A DNA stretch of 64,000 nucleotides, taken from NCBI GenBank assembly GCA_029582165.1, contig CM055883.1, forward strand, positions 20,244,501-20,308,500, read 5' to 3'. This stretch comes from Portulaca oleracea. Taxonomy: Eukaryota > Streptophyta > Magnoliopsida > Caryophyllales > Portulacaceae. Under the pieces are notes generated by a model. The model was not told where the DNA came from. It ran no database searches and worked only from the letters and a program-made list of their open reading frames with translations. Positions 36,376 through 48,212 of this stretch are shown piece after piece; the first letter of the stretch is position 1; every line of letters begins with the position of its first letter. The translations under genes were made by a program, and so were the position numbers.

Positions 36376-37615
36376 GATTGGATAAAATAGGTTCAGTGGT
36401 GTCACCTTCTTCATCAGTGCCATCCGCCATTGATAAAGCTTCAAAATGATTTCCAGTTTTTAGAGGAGGGTCTGGTTGTTTGTTTTGCTTCTGAACCCAT
36501 TCTTGCCTCTGTTTGGTGAATCCTTTTTCATGAACAGCCCCTATTTTTGCATTCTTGTTTTTCTGTTCTGGTTGGTGCTGTCCGTTTTTGTGGGTTGCCT
36601 CATTGGCTTTTTTCTGTCTACATATTTCTTCTGTGTGCCCTGTTTTTTTGCAATACCCACACAAGATTTTCTTTCTACAACTGGATTCATCATGCCCATA
36701 CATTTGACAGTGAAGACATTTCGTCGGTAACCAGTCATAGTGAATAATTTGCCTTTGATGATTCCCATGATGATCTATGTAATCGACATGATCAGGAAAG
36801 GGTCCCTGAATTGGCATTTCAATCAGTATTTTCGCATAGCCCAGTTTGATTTTCTCTTGTGTTTGCTTATCTGTTTTAATAGGGATGCCCAAAATACTGG
36901 CTATTTTGCTCAAACTTTCAGGGTTCCAGAATTTAAATGGCAGATCATGCATTGTTACCCAAATTGGTAGTGTTTGAATGCTTTCAATCTTCATATCCAG
37001 TTCTTCATTCCATTCACGAACGATGAGAGGTTTCCCATCAAAAAAATGAAATCTTTGCTTCATGGCCTGTTCTTTATGATCGTTCGTTTTGAATCGAACC
37101 AAAAAAATTCCCTTTTTTATGTCTGATATATGATCGATATTCAGATGTCTCCAAATTCGATTGATATATCCACACATAACATCATAAGGTGGATTTGCAC
37201 CCAAAACACAGCAGATAACAGAAGAATTCCAGTATTCAATTGTTTCACTTACATCTTCCATTTCGATTTTTGCAATGGCAGCTCCGTTGATGATTTCTGT
37301 TTCGATGAATCGGAGATCGAGTCCTTCAGTTTCTTTGAATAATTCTGCGTAAGAGCTGTGCTTCCTTTGTTCGATCTTGCCCTCCTGATTTTCCCCCTCG
37401 AATCGAATCTGAGGAGGAGCCTTCGCTGGTTCATTCGATTTGTCCCCAATTTGAGCTTGAACAGATTCATCGATCTGTTCCTTTTCTTTCTCAGCTTGTT
37501 GCAGCACGGTGTTAGACTTGCTTTTCGATTGGACTTTCTGCGATTTCTGCGCAGGTTGAGTGCTGGCCGTCTTCGAGGTCGGCGACGGCGACTGCCGCCC
37601 TTTCCTCGTCTTCAT
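36341..37615 (-). CDS. LINE 2 ORF1: DUF4283 protein with two zinc knuckles
   Basis: An intact 424-codon ORF. The basic Ser/Pro-rich N-terminus (residues 1-90) is followed by a DUF4283-type domain at about 120-240 (WNSSVICCVLGANPPYD, PLIVREWNEELDMKIES). Two perfect CCHC knuckles follow: CLHCQMYGHDESSC (300-313) and CGYCKKTGHTEEIC (319-332). A polar Gln-rich tail follows. This is the nucleic-acid-binding ORF1 protein of plant L1 LINEs, which packages element RNA. It overlaps ORF2 by 35 bases. The intact ORF1 beside a broken ORF2 suggests fairly recent insertion. Confidence 0.9.
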   Translation of the reverse strand: MKTRKGRQSPSPTSKTASTQPAQKSQKVQSKSKSNTVLQQAEKEKEQIDESVQAQIGDKSNEPAKAPPQIRFEGENQEGKIEQRKHSSYAELFKETEGLDLRFIETEIINGAAIAKIEMEDVSETIEYWNSSVICCVLGANPPYDVMCGYINRIWRHLNIDHISDIKKGIFLVRFKTNDHKEQAMKQRFHFFDGKPLIVREWNEELDMKIESIQTLPIWVTMHDLPFKFWNPESLSKIASILGIPIKTDKQTQEKIKLGYAKILIEMPIQGPFPDHVDYIDHHGNHQRQIIHYDWLPTKCLHCQMYGHDESSCRKKILCGYCKKTGHTEEICRQKKANEATHKNGQHQPEQKNKNAKIGAVHEKGFTKQRQEWVQKQNKQPDPPLKTGNHFEALSMADGTDEEGDTTEPILSNHESSQLECSRD

Positions 37616-37691
37616 GGAGGTGGCTGCGCAGATCTGGTGTCTAGAGAGAGGGCAGAGAGTCTCTCTCTACAAAAGCTAATTTCATATTCTC

Positions 37692-37730
<39 letters not shown>
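37692..37730. repeat. Compound (AT)n(GT)n microsatellite
   Basis: An AT run passing into a GT run at the 5' border of LINE 2. Confidence 0.97.
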
Positions 37731-37734
37731 ACAA

Positions 37735-38300
37735 AAGCGGCCCAAGACGCGCCGTTTAAGCCCATTAATTGCCGCCAGATTAGGGGGGTCACGGCTGTGA
37801 CCTTGGAGAATTCCAGGATCATTCGTGCTTTCTCGCAAACCTAACGGACGTGACCTTGGAGGTCATGGCCATAAGGTACCTCTAGAAAGATCTGGCTCGT
37901 AGGAGGTCACGGCCGTGTGATTGTAGATCACAGCCGTTAGATACTTTCTGGACATCATGCTTCTGGTGAGGTGACGGCTGTTGTCCCTCTTCTATCTTCA
38001 AGCCTTCTTCGTCCCTCTTTGTCAACCAAGGTGTAATGAGGTCACAACCGTGAGGTGGGTGGTCACGGCCGTGACCCTGCTGTCGTCAGTGCTTTTCTCT
38101 TGGTTTCTTCTACTAACACCGGGATCGAGGCTTGGTTCTCTTTCTCAAAGGCCAGGTTTCCTCAGGAAGACCCGAGTCCTCTGCTTTTAGGCCCCAATTG
38201 GCCTCGTTTAGCGCACTTTTGCTCCACAAGTGTCTAAAGCTTAACAAATCTGCAAAAGAAAAAAAAAAAGAAGTAAAGACACTAATAAACAACTATGGAA
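37735..38300 (-). mobile_element. Inverted LTR fragment with GGTCACGGCCGTGACC dyads
   Basis: Read on the minus strand, the order TTTTGCAGATTTG, GAGGCCAATTGGGGCCT, GACTCGGGTCTTCC, then an array of GGTCACGGCCGTGACC-like palindromes (37780-38080) parallels the Athila-like LTRs at 15334 and 17188, but with a different palindrome. Ends are not defined. Confidence 0.55.
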
Positions 38301-38575
38301 ATGAGTAAAAACCTAAGGCAAAGGAGAAATCTTCACCTGAAAATAAAACATTTACAAACATGAGGAGGACTCAATAATGTCTACCCCTAACTGTTAAAAG
38401 CAGTTACAATTCATTTCAATTCATTTAGGGAGAGAAGTGAACCAATCAAACCATTTGACAAACTTTTGACCCTTCCTAGAGGTGTAAAAATGTTTTCGTC
38501 AATCCAAACCAATTCATATTTTATTATGCGGGTGGGATACCACATCCCTTAAAGTAACATAACAAATCAGATCCC
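38301..38575. other. Unassigned AT-rich sequence
   Basis: No gene, repeat ends or structural motif were seen. It probably belongs to the adjacent LTR-type remnants. Confidence 0.4.
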
Positions 38576-38890
38576 AGATCTTTTGCCTACCACAAGCTAC
38601 GACCATAATTATTAAGATATCACATCTCCGCCTACCACAGGCTATGACCAGGACCCCATATCCTTTGCCTACCACAAGCTACAACCAAAATTATCGAGAT
38701 TTCACATCTCTGCCTACCACAGGCTACAACCAGAATCCCAGATCCTTTACCTACCACAGGCTACGACAAGAATTATCGAGATATCACATCTCCACCTACC
38801 ACATGCTACGACTAGGATCCCAAATCCTTTGCCTACCACAGTCTACGTCTAGAATTATCGAGATATCACATCTCTGCCTACTATAGGCCA
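38576..38890. repeat. Minisatellite, unit about 80 bp with two half-units
   Basis: The repeated phrase is CCTACCACAGGCTACGACC alternating with ATTATCGAGATATCACATCT and GATCCCAGATCCTTTG. About four units are visible, each of two roughly 40 bp half-units, with 5-10 % divergence. Confidence 0.85.
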
Positions 38891-40479
38891 CCACCAGAAC
38901 TATCAAAACTATATCGGGGAATCCCCCGATCTCTTGGTTCGTAAACCTACAGGATACCACATCCTGGTCTTTGGGTTACCCCCAAAAAAAAAAAAACCCG
39001 CTTAGTGTTCCACTTTGAATTGTTAGTATCTTATGCATTCTCAGTTAACAATTCTCAACTCAAACCCAATCCAGGTTCCCAAAACCAATAACAAAAACCA
39101 ATGTCAAAAGATCATCTCAATTTCCTCAACTCATAATTCAATAAACACAAACAATAATCAAAACAGATGGTCTAAAGTTTCAACATAAAGTCCCATTCGG
39201 GATACAAATTCCAAAATAGATTAGAAATCAACAAAAATACTTAAAGTGCATCCTAGTGGGGATTAGGGCATAGATATTACTTGGATTTCTTCACTTCACT
39301 TCCACGAACACACTTGAGCTCAATAAAACAATGAGATCTAGATCGTGCCTGAAATAGATTAATTTCAATAACTAAAAATCCGCCCTTTGGGGTTAGTATT
39401 AACTACCTTCTACCTAACCCTCCCTTAGGAACACTACAGGGCTCCCATAATTCATGAATTAATATCTTGAAACTACTCAACATATTTCAATTAAAGACAC
39501 ACTAACACTTTACACAACACATTTCACATATCAATACTTTTAGCATAATTAAAACTGGACAGATTACATCACATGCATTACAAAGGCCATAACTTTCCTT
39601 CCTGACACCGTACGAACCTGATTCGAGACTTTTTAGAAACCCCGGGATGTCTACTAAAATTTTCATAATGACCCCGAGACCTAAATCACACTCTAACATT
39701 CCCAAATCTAACCCACACTCAAACTGATCCAGTTCTAACCTAGGTCTGGTAATTGGGTCATAACTCGATTTATACACTTCAAAAGCCCGATTCGTAACAT
39801 TTCGATGAAAGCAAACATCTTAGGGGACTTCCAGATCGAATGGTCTGGTCACAACACGACTACACAATTTATGGTAGGCTCTCTATTACGATCCAACAAA
39901 TCTATCATTTTATCAGTTTACTTTTAGTTTTTATTTTCTATCCTAACTCTAACCAGCTGTTCCTGAGACTCTAACTTAGGCCCCAAAATAGTGGGCTAAG
40001 GTCAAGGACACCCGCTTCACCTTCCTAACATAACCAAGACCCAAATTACACTTTAACTAACCCCAAAACCCAATCAAACAATTTAATTCCCTAATTAGAC
40101 CTTTTCTTAAAACTTCAAAACTAATAACCAAGGTCGCACTAAACTATAGTCATCCAAAACTCCACAAAACATCATGACACAACAAAAGACTCAAAACCAC
40201 CAATTATAGCAAAACCTAAACATTTTTAAGCAAATGAAAACTCGATAAAAATCCGTAATGACAATATAGCACATGATAGTAATACAATAATAATAAGATT
40301 ACCACATAAAAATCAAAACTGTACTGATCATAAAATAGTTTAAATTTGCAAAAACCACAAGAAAGATCTAAAAACACACTTTCAAGAGTTATAACATAAT
40401 AAATTTACGTAAACCCTTTTTTTATAAATCATATATTAACGCAAGATAAACCAAAAACCTTTTTACCCAAGACCTAATA
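38891..40479. other. No gene seen; retroelement-like non-coding DNA
   Basis: AT-rich sequence with a poly-A stretch at about 38983-38994. Patches such as CTTCACTTCACTTCCACGAA and AACCCCGGGATGTCTAC resemble decayed LTR or untranslated DNA. The ORFs are short and not convincing. Confidence 0.4.
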
Positions 40480-40487
40480 ACAATAAC

Positions 40488-40528
<41 letters not shown>

Positions 40529-40581
40529 TAATAATAATAATAGTGAACCTAAATTATTTACCAACATATTGGATTTAAAAC

Positions 40582-40617
<36 letters not shown>

Positions 40618-40653
40618 GCAACAGCAACAGCAACAGCAACAACAACAGCAACG

Positions 40654-40687
<34 letters not shown>

Positions 40688-40689
40688 CT
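40480..40689. repeat. (AAT)n and (CAA)n microsatellites
   Basis: An AAT run at about 40485-40541 and a CAA/CAG run at 40583-40689. Long poly-Leu ORFs on the minus strand are artefacts of these repeats. Confidence 0.97.
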
Positions 40690-40734
40690 AATTAACCACA
40701 TGATATAACACTAGGGTTTTCACTATTAAAGAGA

Positions 40735-41512
40735 GAGGGAGAAGGTGGTTAGCCGGAGCTCCGGTGGTCGGCGATCGAGAGATGGGGTCAGGTGGTGCCT
40801 AGCGGTCAACGCCGACGGCAGCCACCACAAACAACAGCAGCGACGAATAGTAGCGGCAGCAGCAACACATATAGCACCAACATGGCAACAACCCTATTTC
40901 GGGGGCTCTTCCAACTGCGACGGGGACTCCGATAACCTTAGCGGGGGGCGACAGGCGTTGTTGGGAGCCTGGACTGCAGGTTGTCTCCTGGTGGTGTTGG
41001 TGGTTGCCGACGACGTCCGGAGAGGGGTTGACAGGTGGCTGAACAGGAGCATCAACATAGCAATAGAACAGGGGCATCCCTACTTCGAGACCCTCCCACC
41101 GCTGTTTCGGTGGTCTACGGTTGAGGTTGGTGGCTGGCAGTCGTTAAGGGTGGTGTAGAGAGGCGGCCGGAGGTGGTCGAGGGGTCTAAAAGCTTGTGGT
41201 CATTGCTGGGAGGAAAGGGCAAAGAGAAGGTGGAGGAGAGGTTTGAGAGGAAGGGGAGAATGGGGCTCGGGATGGGGTTACGTGATTCACAGTGGTGGCT
41301 GGGCATTTCCGACGGTGTTGGCGGCTGGTGGTGGCACGGTGGAGCATCCAAGTGGTGGTGGTCATGGCTGGTGTAAGCGGTGGTGGTGTTGGCGAGGGCT
41401 AAATCGGGAGAGAGAAAGGAAACAAAGAACATGGGGGCTCGGGTCTCATGGTTTCTGTAACAGGAGAAAAAGAAAAGGGGCGAGGGTTTTTTTTTCTTTT
41501 TGGGGTTGAATA
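40735..41512. other. GC-rich segment, unassigned
   Basis: A sharp rise in G+C with overlapping Pro/Gly/Trp-rich ORFs on both strands and GGTGGTGG-type runs. No domain is recognised. It may be the untranslated leader of a retroelement or a lost gene's 5' end. It ends at a hAT MITE. Confidence 0.3.
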
Positions 41513-41520
41513 ATAATGGT

Positions 41521-41967
41521 AAGGCCTGTCAATTCGGTCAGTCGGGCGGGTTGCGGGTCGGTCGTATATCGGGTTCGAGTAAATACGGGTCCGGTGTATT
41601 TTAGGTTCGGGGTAAATATGGGCGGTGTATTTCAGTTTCGGGTCAACCCAACAGGTTATGATTGCGACCTTTTTACGTTTTTTCTTTCTTTTAAAAAATT
41701 GTCTCTAATAAAATAATATTATCTTCTAGTAATTATAACAAATAAATGAGTTGCGCTTATAATTTAATAGTTAAAAATTTCAATGAAAAGTCACAAATTT
41801 TATTAAAGTTTAACTTAAGAAGTTATTTTTTTGAGTTAAATGGGTGGGTCGGGTTTGACTTGCTAATTTTCGAGTTTGGTGTATTCCGAGTTTAGTTGAA
41901 AAAATCGTGTTCAAAACCCAGAAATTTCGGGCGGGTTATCGGGTCAGGTCAGAAATTGTCAGGTCTA
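41521..41967. mobile_element. hAT-type MITE, second copy of the eIF6-intron family
   Basis: It begins AAGGCCTGTCAATT and ends AATTGTCAGGTCTA, in opposite orientation to 960-1380, sharing the CGGGTTCGGG-rich subterminal zones and the AT-rich core. The flanks ATAATGGT (41513-41520) and ATAGTGGT (41968-41975) are an 8-bp duplication with one mismatch. Confidence 0.8.
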
Positions 41968-42218
41968 ATAGTGGTCTAGGGTTAAGCTAAGGGGGTATTT
42001 ATACGCTTTTTTTTTTGGCAAAAGGTCACAGATAAACAGAAGACAAAAGAAACACTAGACTGCGGGCCCTCGTTTCGTGGTAGCAGTGGCCAGTATGTGA
42101 GCCTCCTTAACACTACTTCTACTAACTTTCCTGGTTCTACAACTTGCGGATGGGTTCCTTAGCCGCCTACAGTTCTCCAAGATAGCTCTACAGTCCCTTG
42201 TCATTTCCTTACCTTCCG

Positions 42219-45200
42219 CTACCAAGCCACCACCTTAATTGTATCCGTCGAAACTTCCACATCCTTATGCCCTGTGTCTACAGCATTCTGAATTGCACTT
42301 TTGACTACCATGACTTCTACTTGTTCTGCCGAGGACCCAAAGCATGAAATGATTTCCTGACTCTTCTGTTGAGAACCTTCCTTCAGGACCCAAGCAAAGC
42401 CTGCTTTTTTGGACTTATTGCACCATGCTCCATCATAGACATATACATGCGGACCTTGAATCCTACCATCCTCTTCCTCTTTCGGCAGATTGTGACCTTC
42501 TCCACTGCTTCCCAACTCCATGTGTTGGCCTCCCTCGTTCGAATGAATTATACTTCCTAAGCCAGCCACTTCTTCCTTGATTGCTTGTAGAGCTTCAATT
42601 GGTTTGAATTTTTTTCCCGTGGAAGACAGCTAAGTTCCTGCACTTCCATATCGTCCAGATGGTTGCCATAAACACTTTGGTTCTTCTTTCTTTCACACCT
42701 TATAGTTTTACTAGAAATTTTACCCAGTCCGTGAGCCATTGTCTGAAGGAAATAGTCTAGTCCTTGGCGTTCTTGATCCCAGCTCACCTGCAAACTACAA
42801 AAGGTTAGCATAATCAAAAGAATTTAAATAAGTGACTTATAGACTCGCCTCCAACCCACACATTGGGCACAGATTAATTTCTTCTTCCTTCCGACACTTC
42901 CTATTGTCATCTATAGGAATACCATTGTAAACCATCTTTCAATACATTATATTCCACCTCGACGAATGTCTAACGCCAACAATCTCTTCCACACGCCCCA
43001 TCTTTTAAAACTCTCAATTCCCAGTTGTTATTGTCCCCCTTCTCCTTTTGCCCCCACCACGCCTCCCAGTATCCCACTTTAACCTTGTACTCTCTATCCA
43101 TCGAATTCCACCAAACAATTTTGTCCTCCATCTTCAGCTCCCTTAGCGGGATAGAAAGAATGCCAGCCACAGTTTCCTTATGAACTAGATTTTTAATCAG
43201 CGTTGAGTTCCACTTCATCTGGTTAGCCATCATCAGGCTATCTACACTCTTTCTGGAGCGTGGCGTGATGGGAGAGAATGAAGACTTAGCTTGAGTAGTT
43301 CTTGGAGAGGAGATGAGAGAAGTCCACTTGAGGATCCATAATCAGTAGAATAGAGAGAGAATGAAGCACACTTCAAAAAACCATGCTTGAATCATCACAA
43401 TATTAACCATGAACTTGAATAATAATCAAATCAACCAAGACATGAACCTTGAACACCAAATGGGATTGGATATGACCTTGGATAAAGGTAGTCCACCACC
43501 AAAGCCTAACACCCCACCATGACCATCATAAAAGAAACATCCACCAAATGATCAATAAAGGAATGACTAGAAACACGACCAAAAGATTGGATAAAGTAAT
43601 CTAGATTTTGGGAGAAAACATAGGGAAACCCTAACACAAATGCATAAGCATGTTCATAATCATCAAAAGCTGCTTGGAAAAGAGGAAAAACGAGCTATTT
43701 ATACTAAACAGGAATTTAGGTTAAAAACATAACAAAATTACGAAACAGCGCGTCCGTCACAGAAGGATGGCTCGGGCGAGCGAAAACTAACTCGGGTGAG
43801 TCAGTTGCCTGTTCGCTATGTCCAATCACTGGCCAGGAGGGGTCGCGAAGCGACGAGCGTCGTGGCGCGAGTCACCACGGCTCGGGCAGTCGATCTTCCC
43901 TGCCGACTTCCAACGTGCATAACTTCTTCATCCGAACTCTGTTTTAGGCCCGTAAGAATATATTTGGAAAGCCCTCAGTGTGTACTATAAGCTCCCAAAA
44001 TTTGAGACCCATCGGAGTTGTATTGAAGGAGTTATAACCCAAATAGTGAAGGCACGCGTATTTCGAACCTTTGATCGCCTTCCCCCTTGCAAGTTATTAA
44101 CTTAGGTTACTTCCGAGACTTGATACCACCTCGCCCTTCATTCCCGAGACGACCCAATCCGGTCCCGAGGCCTCCGGGTCGGAAGCAATTCCCGAGCCTC
44201 TCCAAGCTCGTCCAATGTGCAACTTGCCTAAGCCATCCATCGTGACACTCATCACCTCACCCTTTACAAAGATATATCGATTCGTGAATGCTAGAGGTCG
44301 GGTGGGTTTCGTTTGAGATTGCCGGGTCGGGTTTTTATCCCTCAAGTCTCTTTTCATAAACCCGGGCAAGGAAGCTCGGGTCTTAACCCAACACGGTTCA
44401 CTTCCCCTCCCACTCTTACTTTATATTTGTATTCTTCCACTGCAGTTCTCCCGATGTCCATCTGTTATTTAACACCGCTATAGATCGTCCAATTCCTAAG
44501 ATTTTTCAGGGGCTTCTTATCTGCCAATATTGGTAAATGGACATAGTACTTGCCTTTGTAAATCCTTGCCAGCACCGCATCTTGGTGACTTATCAGACGA
44601 AACGCTTGTTTCATTTGCAAAGCATCATTCAAGTGTTCTACTTGGCAACTGCCAAGGCCTCCGAAGCCTTTTGGGGCGCTTAGTATCCCGCTTTTAATCC
44701 AATGTCTCCCCTTGCAGCTATCTCACTCCACCAGAAGAATTGCACAATGAGCCTGTCTATCTTCCTAGCTATCTCCAAAGGCATCTTGTAGACTAAGAGT
44801 ACATGTTGGTTTAACGCCGACAAAGCCGCATTCATGAGAACAAGCCTACCCCCTGGCAAAAGCAATGTTGCTTTCTGATTTTGTAATTGCTATTGATGTT
44901 GTCCAGCATGAAACCCAAATGGTTAGTCTTTCTTCTCCCCAACTAAGGTGAAACCCCTAGGTATTTTTCAAGCATATCCGTTTGTTCATACCCAAAGATT
45001 ATCTTTAACGCGTCGTTATCCTCTTAAGGGGTATTTTGAGAGGCCATAAACTGAGATTTCCACAAGTTCAGCATATGTCTTCATGACTAGCAAAAATTAT
45101 CAATTTCTTGTTTCAAAATAACACAATGTACCCCGGACACTTATGTGAAGAAGACTGAATCGTCCCCAAGGAAAGGTGTGATATTTCAGGCGCCCCTCTA

Positions 45201-46480
45201 GCCAGTTGAACACCCTTGATCCTCTTCTAATCCCTAGCTAACTGGAGGTTGCTAGCTAGAACATCCAGGCATAATATAAATAGGTATGGAGAGATGGGAT
45301 CCCCTTGTTGGAGACCCACTTTCGAAGTGAATACAGGCGATGGGACCCCATTAATTAGCACCGCATACCTTACTATGGTGACACACCTCATGAGGAGTCG
45401 CACCCATCTTTCTGGAAAGCCCACCTTCTTTAATACTGCTTGCAGAAACTCCCAGTTGACTCTATCATACACTTTACTCATATCCACTTTAACTGTTGCC
45501 AGCTTCCATCCTTGTTTCCTAGTTCTTATCATGTTTAAAACCTCATGGGCTATCAGATAGCTATCTGTAATCAATCTCCCCTGTAAGAACACATTTTGAC
45601 ACTAATCCACCAACCTAAGACTGTTAACTATACATTTAGAAACAATCTTGTAGAACACATTACACAGACTTATTGGCCTATAATCCGAGAAAGATTGTTC
45701 GCTGGTTGTCTTCGGAATTCAACATATGCAGTACTCCCTTCGTAACCTCCTCTTCCACCGTCTTCCAATTCTTCTAAAAGAACGCCACTGGGATTCCATC
45801 AAGACTAGGAGCCTTAAGTGGCCCTATTTGAAACACAACTGTTTTTACTTCTGCCTCATCAAAGCGAGTATTGAGGGTCTCCATTTCCCTCTCTAAAAGT
45901 CTCTTCGGATATCATCCAAGCACCATATCCGTTATCCTTTCTCACAAGATATTGGAGTGCACTTTCCCACTGAACAGGCGACCGAAGTACTCCACCGCCT
46001 CCAGTGCTATAGCATCGTCTCCATTAATCCACTCTCCTACAAAATTATAAATGGTGGAGATAGTCGACAATGATTTTCTACTTTGATAATGTCTAAAGAA
46101 AAATTTAGTACAGTTGTCTCCTTCCACTAGCAATCTCAACTTTGCTCTTTGTTTCTAATAGTCCTCTGTAGCCTTTAGAATACCATGCCAAGAAGTTTGG
46201 GCCTTGCAAAATTGGTCTAGGTCGAAGCCGGCCAGCCTACATACCCGCACCATATTTTGCGCTTCCTCCAGCTCTTAGATTGGTTTGAAATCCTTCTCCT
46301 TATAGTTGTTCTTCCAACTTAAAGCCCGGTCCTTACATCCCGTCGTGACTCTTTTCAGCTTTTGAACTACCACATGAGGCACAGATCCAGAACATTGTTC
46401 CTTACACCAAATATTCTGGATCATTGCTCTCACTTCACCCTACTCCAAAGTCCACGCTTCTAGTTTGTACGACCTCTTCC
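42219..46480 (-). pseudogene. LINE 3 ORF2 remnants: RT, zf-RVT and RNase H
   Basis: On the minus strand, in order: the pre-RT region (LLVEGDNCTKFFFRHYQSRK, 46139-45942); RT at 45592-45227 (MFLQGRLITDSYLIAHEVLN, VDMSKVYDRVNWEFL, VGLQQGDPISPYLFILC); a thumb piece at 44865-44680 (LPGGRLVLMNAALSALNQHV); after the solo LTR, zf-RVT-like DKIVWWNSMDREYKVKVGY (43233-42970); and RVT_3-type RNase H at 42569-42219 (YDGAWCNKSKKAGFAWV, a later EQVEVMVVKSAI and STD). Multiple frameshifts and stops occur, and the FADD box was not found intact. It is dead. Confidence 0.85.
43254..44400 (-). mobile_element. CRM-type solo LTR inside LINE 3
   Basis: Read on the minus strand the 1,147 bp unit starts TGAACCGTGTTGGGTTAAG at 44400 and ends CCACGCTCCA at 43254. 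The flanks CTTTC (43249-43253) and CTTCC (44401-44405) form a 5-bp duplication with one mismatch. An inverted TATAAATA lies at about 43698. Dyads of the type GGCTCGGGCGAGC are seen at 43770-43890. From the TG end a frame is open for over 100 codons and encodes PLAFTNRYIFVKGEVMSVTM, homologous to the LTR ORF of the 51797 element. Confidence 0.85.
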
Positions 46481-46644
46481 GTTTGAAGCTCTCGCCTTTT
46501 GACGAGTGTAGAATTGGTACATATTTTGATTCTAAGTTTTTCCTTATTCTTGTACGTGTTTCATTTCAATTGATTGCATTACATTTTCATTAAAGCTTTA
46601 TTAAATTAAAATCTTTCATTACAATTATATATATATATATATAT
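46481..46644. other. AT-rich spacer with (TA)n
   Basis: No gene. A short (TA)n at about 46626-46643 precedes the first copy of the tandem duplication. Confidence 0.6.
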
Positions 46645-47289
46645 TGTTGGGAAACATATCTAAAATGGTGAAATTTAGGAGGTTTGGTTCCTAAGTTTCT
46701 TCTGAACCTAACTAACTCAATTAAAAAATATGTAGATGGAAGAAGACATTTTGTTTCCAACAAGACTTAAACCTTGGTGAAAAGATGGAAAACGGAGGTG
46801 ATTGTCACTTGACTACCACTTGTTAGATATTACCATTTCCAAATACTAAGTAAATATTTTATCGATAGCTTTCAAAGTGGTATTATCTATTATTTATTAA
46901 TACTATTAAAAGAAAACCTAAATCTATAACTTGCTGCCAGGTGTCAAGCCTCTAAAAAGTCTACTAATACAAGTCAAACCACCAAGAAAAGTTTACTAAT
47001 AAAAGTAAATTAAAAACAAATTATTAAATCATTAAATATCATTTGAAACTGTTGAAAAATTACTCTATATTGAGAGTATGACACAAAGTTGAAATGAAAT
47101 CATTAAACCTCACCGACGTTACAAAATATTAATATCAACTATCAAAGACTTTTCAAATTCCACCATGTGCGAATTTCAAAAAAACAAGAGTTGGAGGTTT
47201 TAATCTTTTTGCTCAAATATCAATGTCCTGCAAAACAAAACAGAAGCTTGCAGTAAAAACAAAAAAAATACAGTCAAATATAATTGTTA

Positions 47290-47353
<64 letters not shown>

Positions 47354-47396
47354 ATTTAATAAAATAACACTTATTCCAAAAAAGAAAAAAGAACAC

Positions 47397-47458
<62 letters not shown>

Positions 47459-48121
47459 ATGGGAAACATATCTAAAATGGTGAAATTTAGGAGGTTTGGT
47501 TCCTAAGTTTCTTCTGAACCTAACTAACTCAATTAAAAAATATGTAGATGGAAGAAGACATTTTGTTTCCAACAAGACTTAAACCTTGGTGAAAAGATGG
47601 AAAACGGAGGTGATTGTCACTCGACTACCACTTGTTAGATATTACCATTGCCAAATACTAAGTAAATATTTTATCGATAGCTTTCAAAGTGGTATTATCT
47701 ATTATCTATTAATACTATTAAAACAAAACCTAAATCTATAACTTGCTGCCACGTGTCAAGCCTCTAAAAAGTCTACTAATACAAGTCAAACCACCAAGAA
47801 AAGTTTACTAATAAAAGTAAATTAAAAACAAATTATTAAATCATTAAATATCATTTGAAGCTGTTGAAAAATTACTCTATATTGAGAGTATGACACAAAG
47901 TTGAAATGAAATCATTAAACCTCACCGACGTTACAAAATATTAATATCAACTATCAAAGACTTTCCAAATTCCAGCATGTGCGAATTTCAAAAAACAAGA
48001 GTTGGAGGTTTTAATCTTTTTGCTCAAATATCAATGTCCTGCAAAACAAAACAGAAGCTTGCAGTAAAAACAAAAACAATACAGTCAAATGTAATTGTTA
48101 TTTTTATTTTTATTATTATTA

Positions 48122-48166
<45 letters not shown>

Positions 48167-48212
48167 TTAATAAAATAACACTTATTCCAAAAAAGAAAAA
48201 AGAACACAATTT
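46645..48212. repeat. Tandem duplication of a 756 bp unit
   Basis: Copies at 46645-47400 and 47457-48212 share the start GGGAAACATATCTAAAATGG and end AAAGAACACAATT and differ by about a dozen substitutions. Both contain an (ATT)n tract near the end. The copies are separated by a 56 bp (TA)n tract at 47401-47456, and the first is also preceded by (TA)n. No coding content. Confidence 0.95.
47401..47456. repeat. (AT)n tract between the two duplicated units
   Basis: A perfect AT tract at the junction of the tandem copies. Confidence 0.97.

Larger units (their letters stand above)
32931..37690 (-). mobile_element. LINE 2 (plant L1-type), full length
   Basis: A poly-A tail appears as ten T at 32931-32940. 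ORF2 is at about 36375-33006, ORF1 at 37615-36341, with a short 5' UTR to about 37690. Candidate target duplications are CTCATATATATATAT at 32909-32928 and 37689-37710, but AT-repeat slippage makes them weak. Confidence 0.85.
42008..46480 (-). mobile_element. LINE 3, RNase H-bearing, 5'-truncated and split by a solo LTR
   Basis: A poly-A (ten T at about 42009-42018) marks the 3' end. The coding remnants run up to about 46480 with no endonuclease, so the copy is 5'-truncated. A CRM-type solo LTR interrupts it at 43254-44400. It differs from LINEs 1 and 2 in carrying a plant-type RNase H at the C-terminus. Confidence 0.8.

Noticed and set aside
40463..40687. Poly-Leu ORF on the minus strand
   Set aside because: It is produced by (AAT)n and (CAA)n repeats read on the opposite strand.
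40745..41158. 137-codon ORF in GC-rich DNA considered as a host gene
   Set aside because: No recognisable domain, overlapping ORFs on the other strand, and repeat-like GGT/GGC composition.
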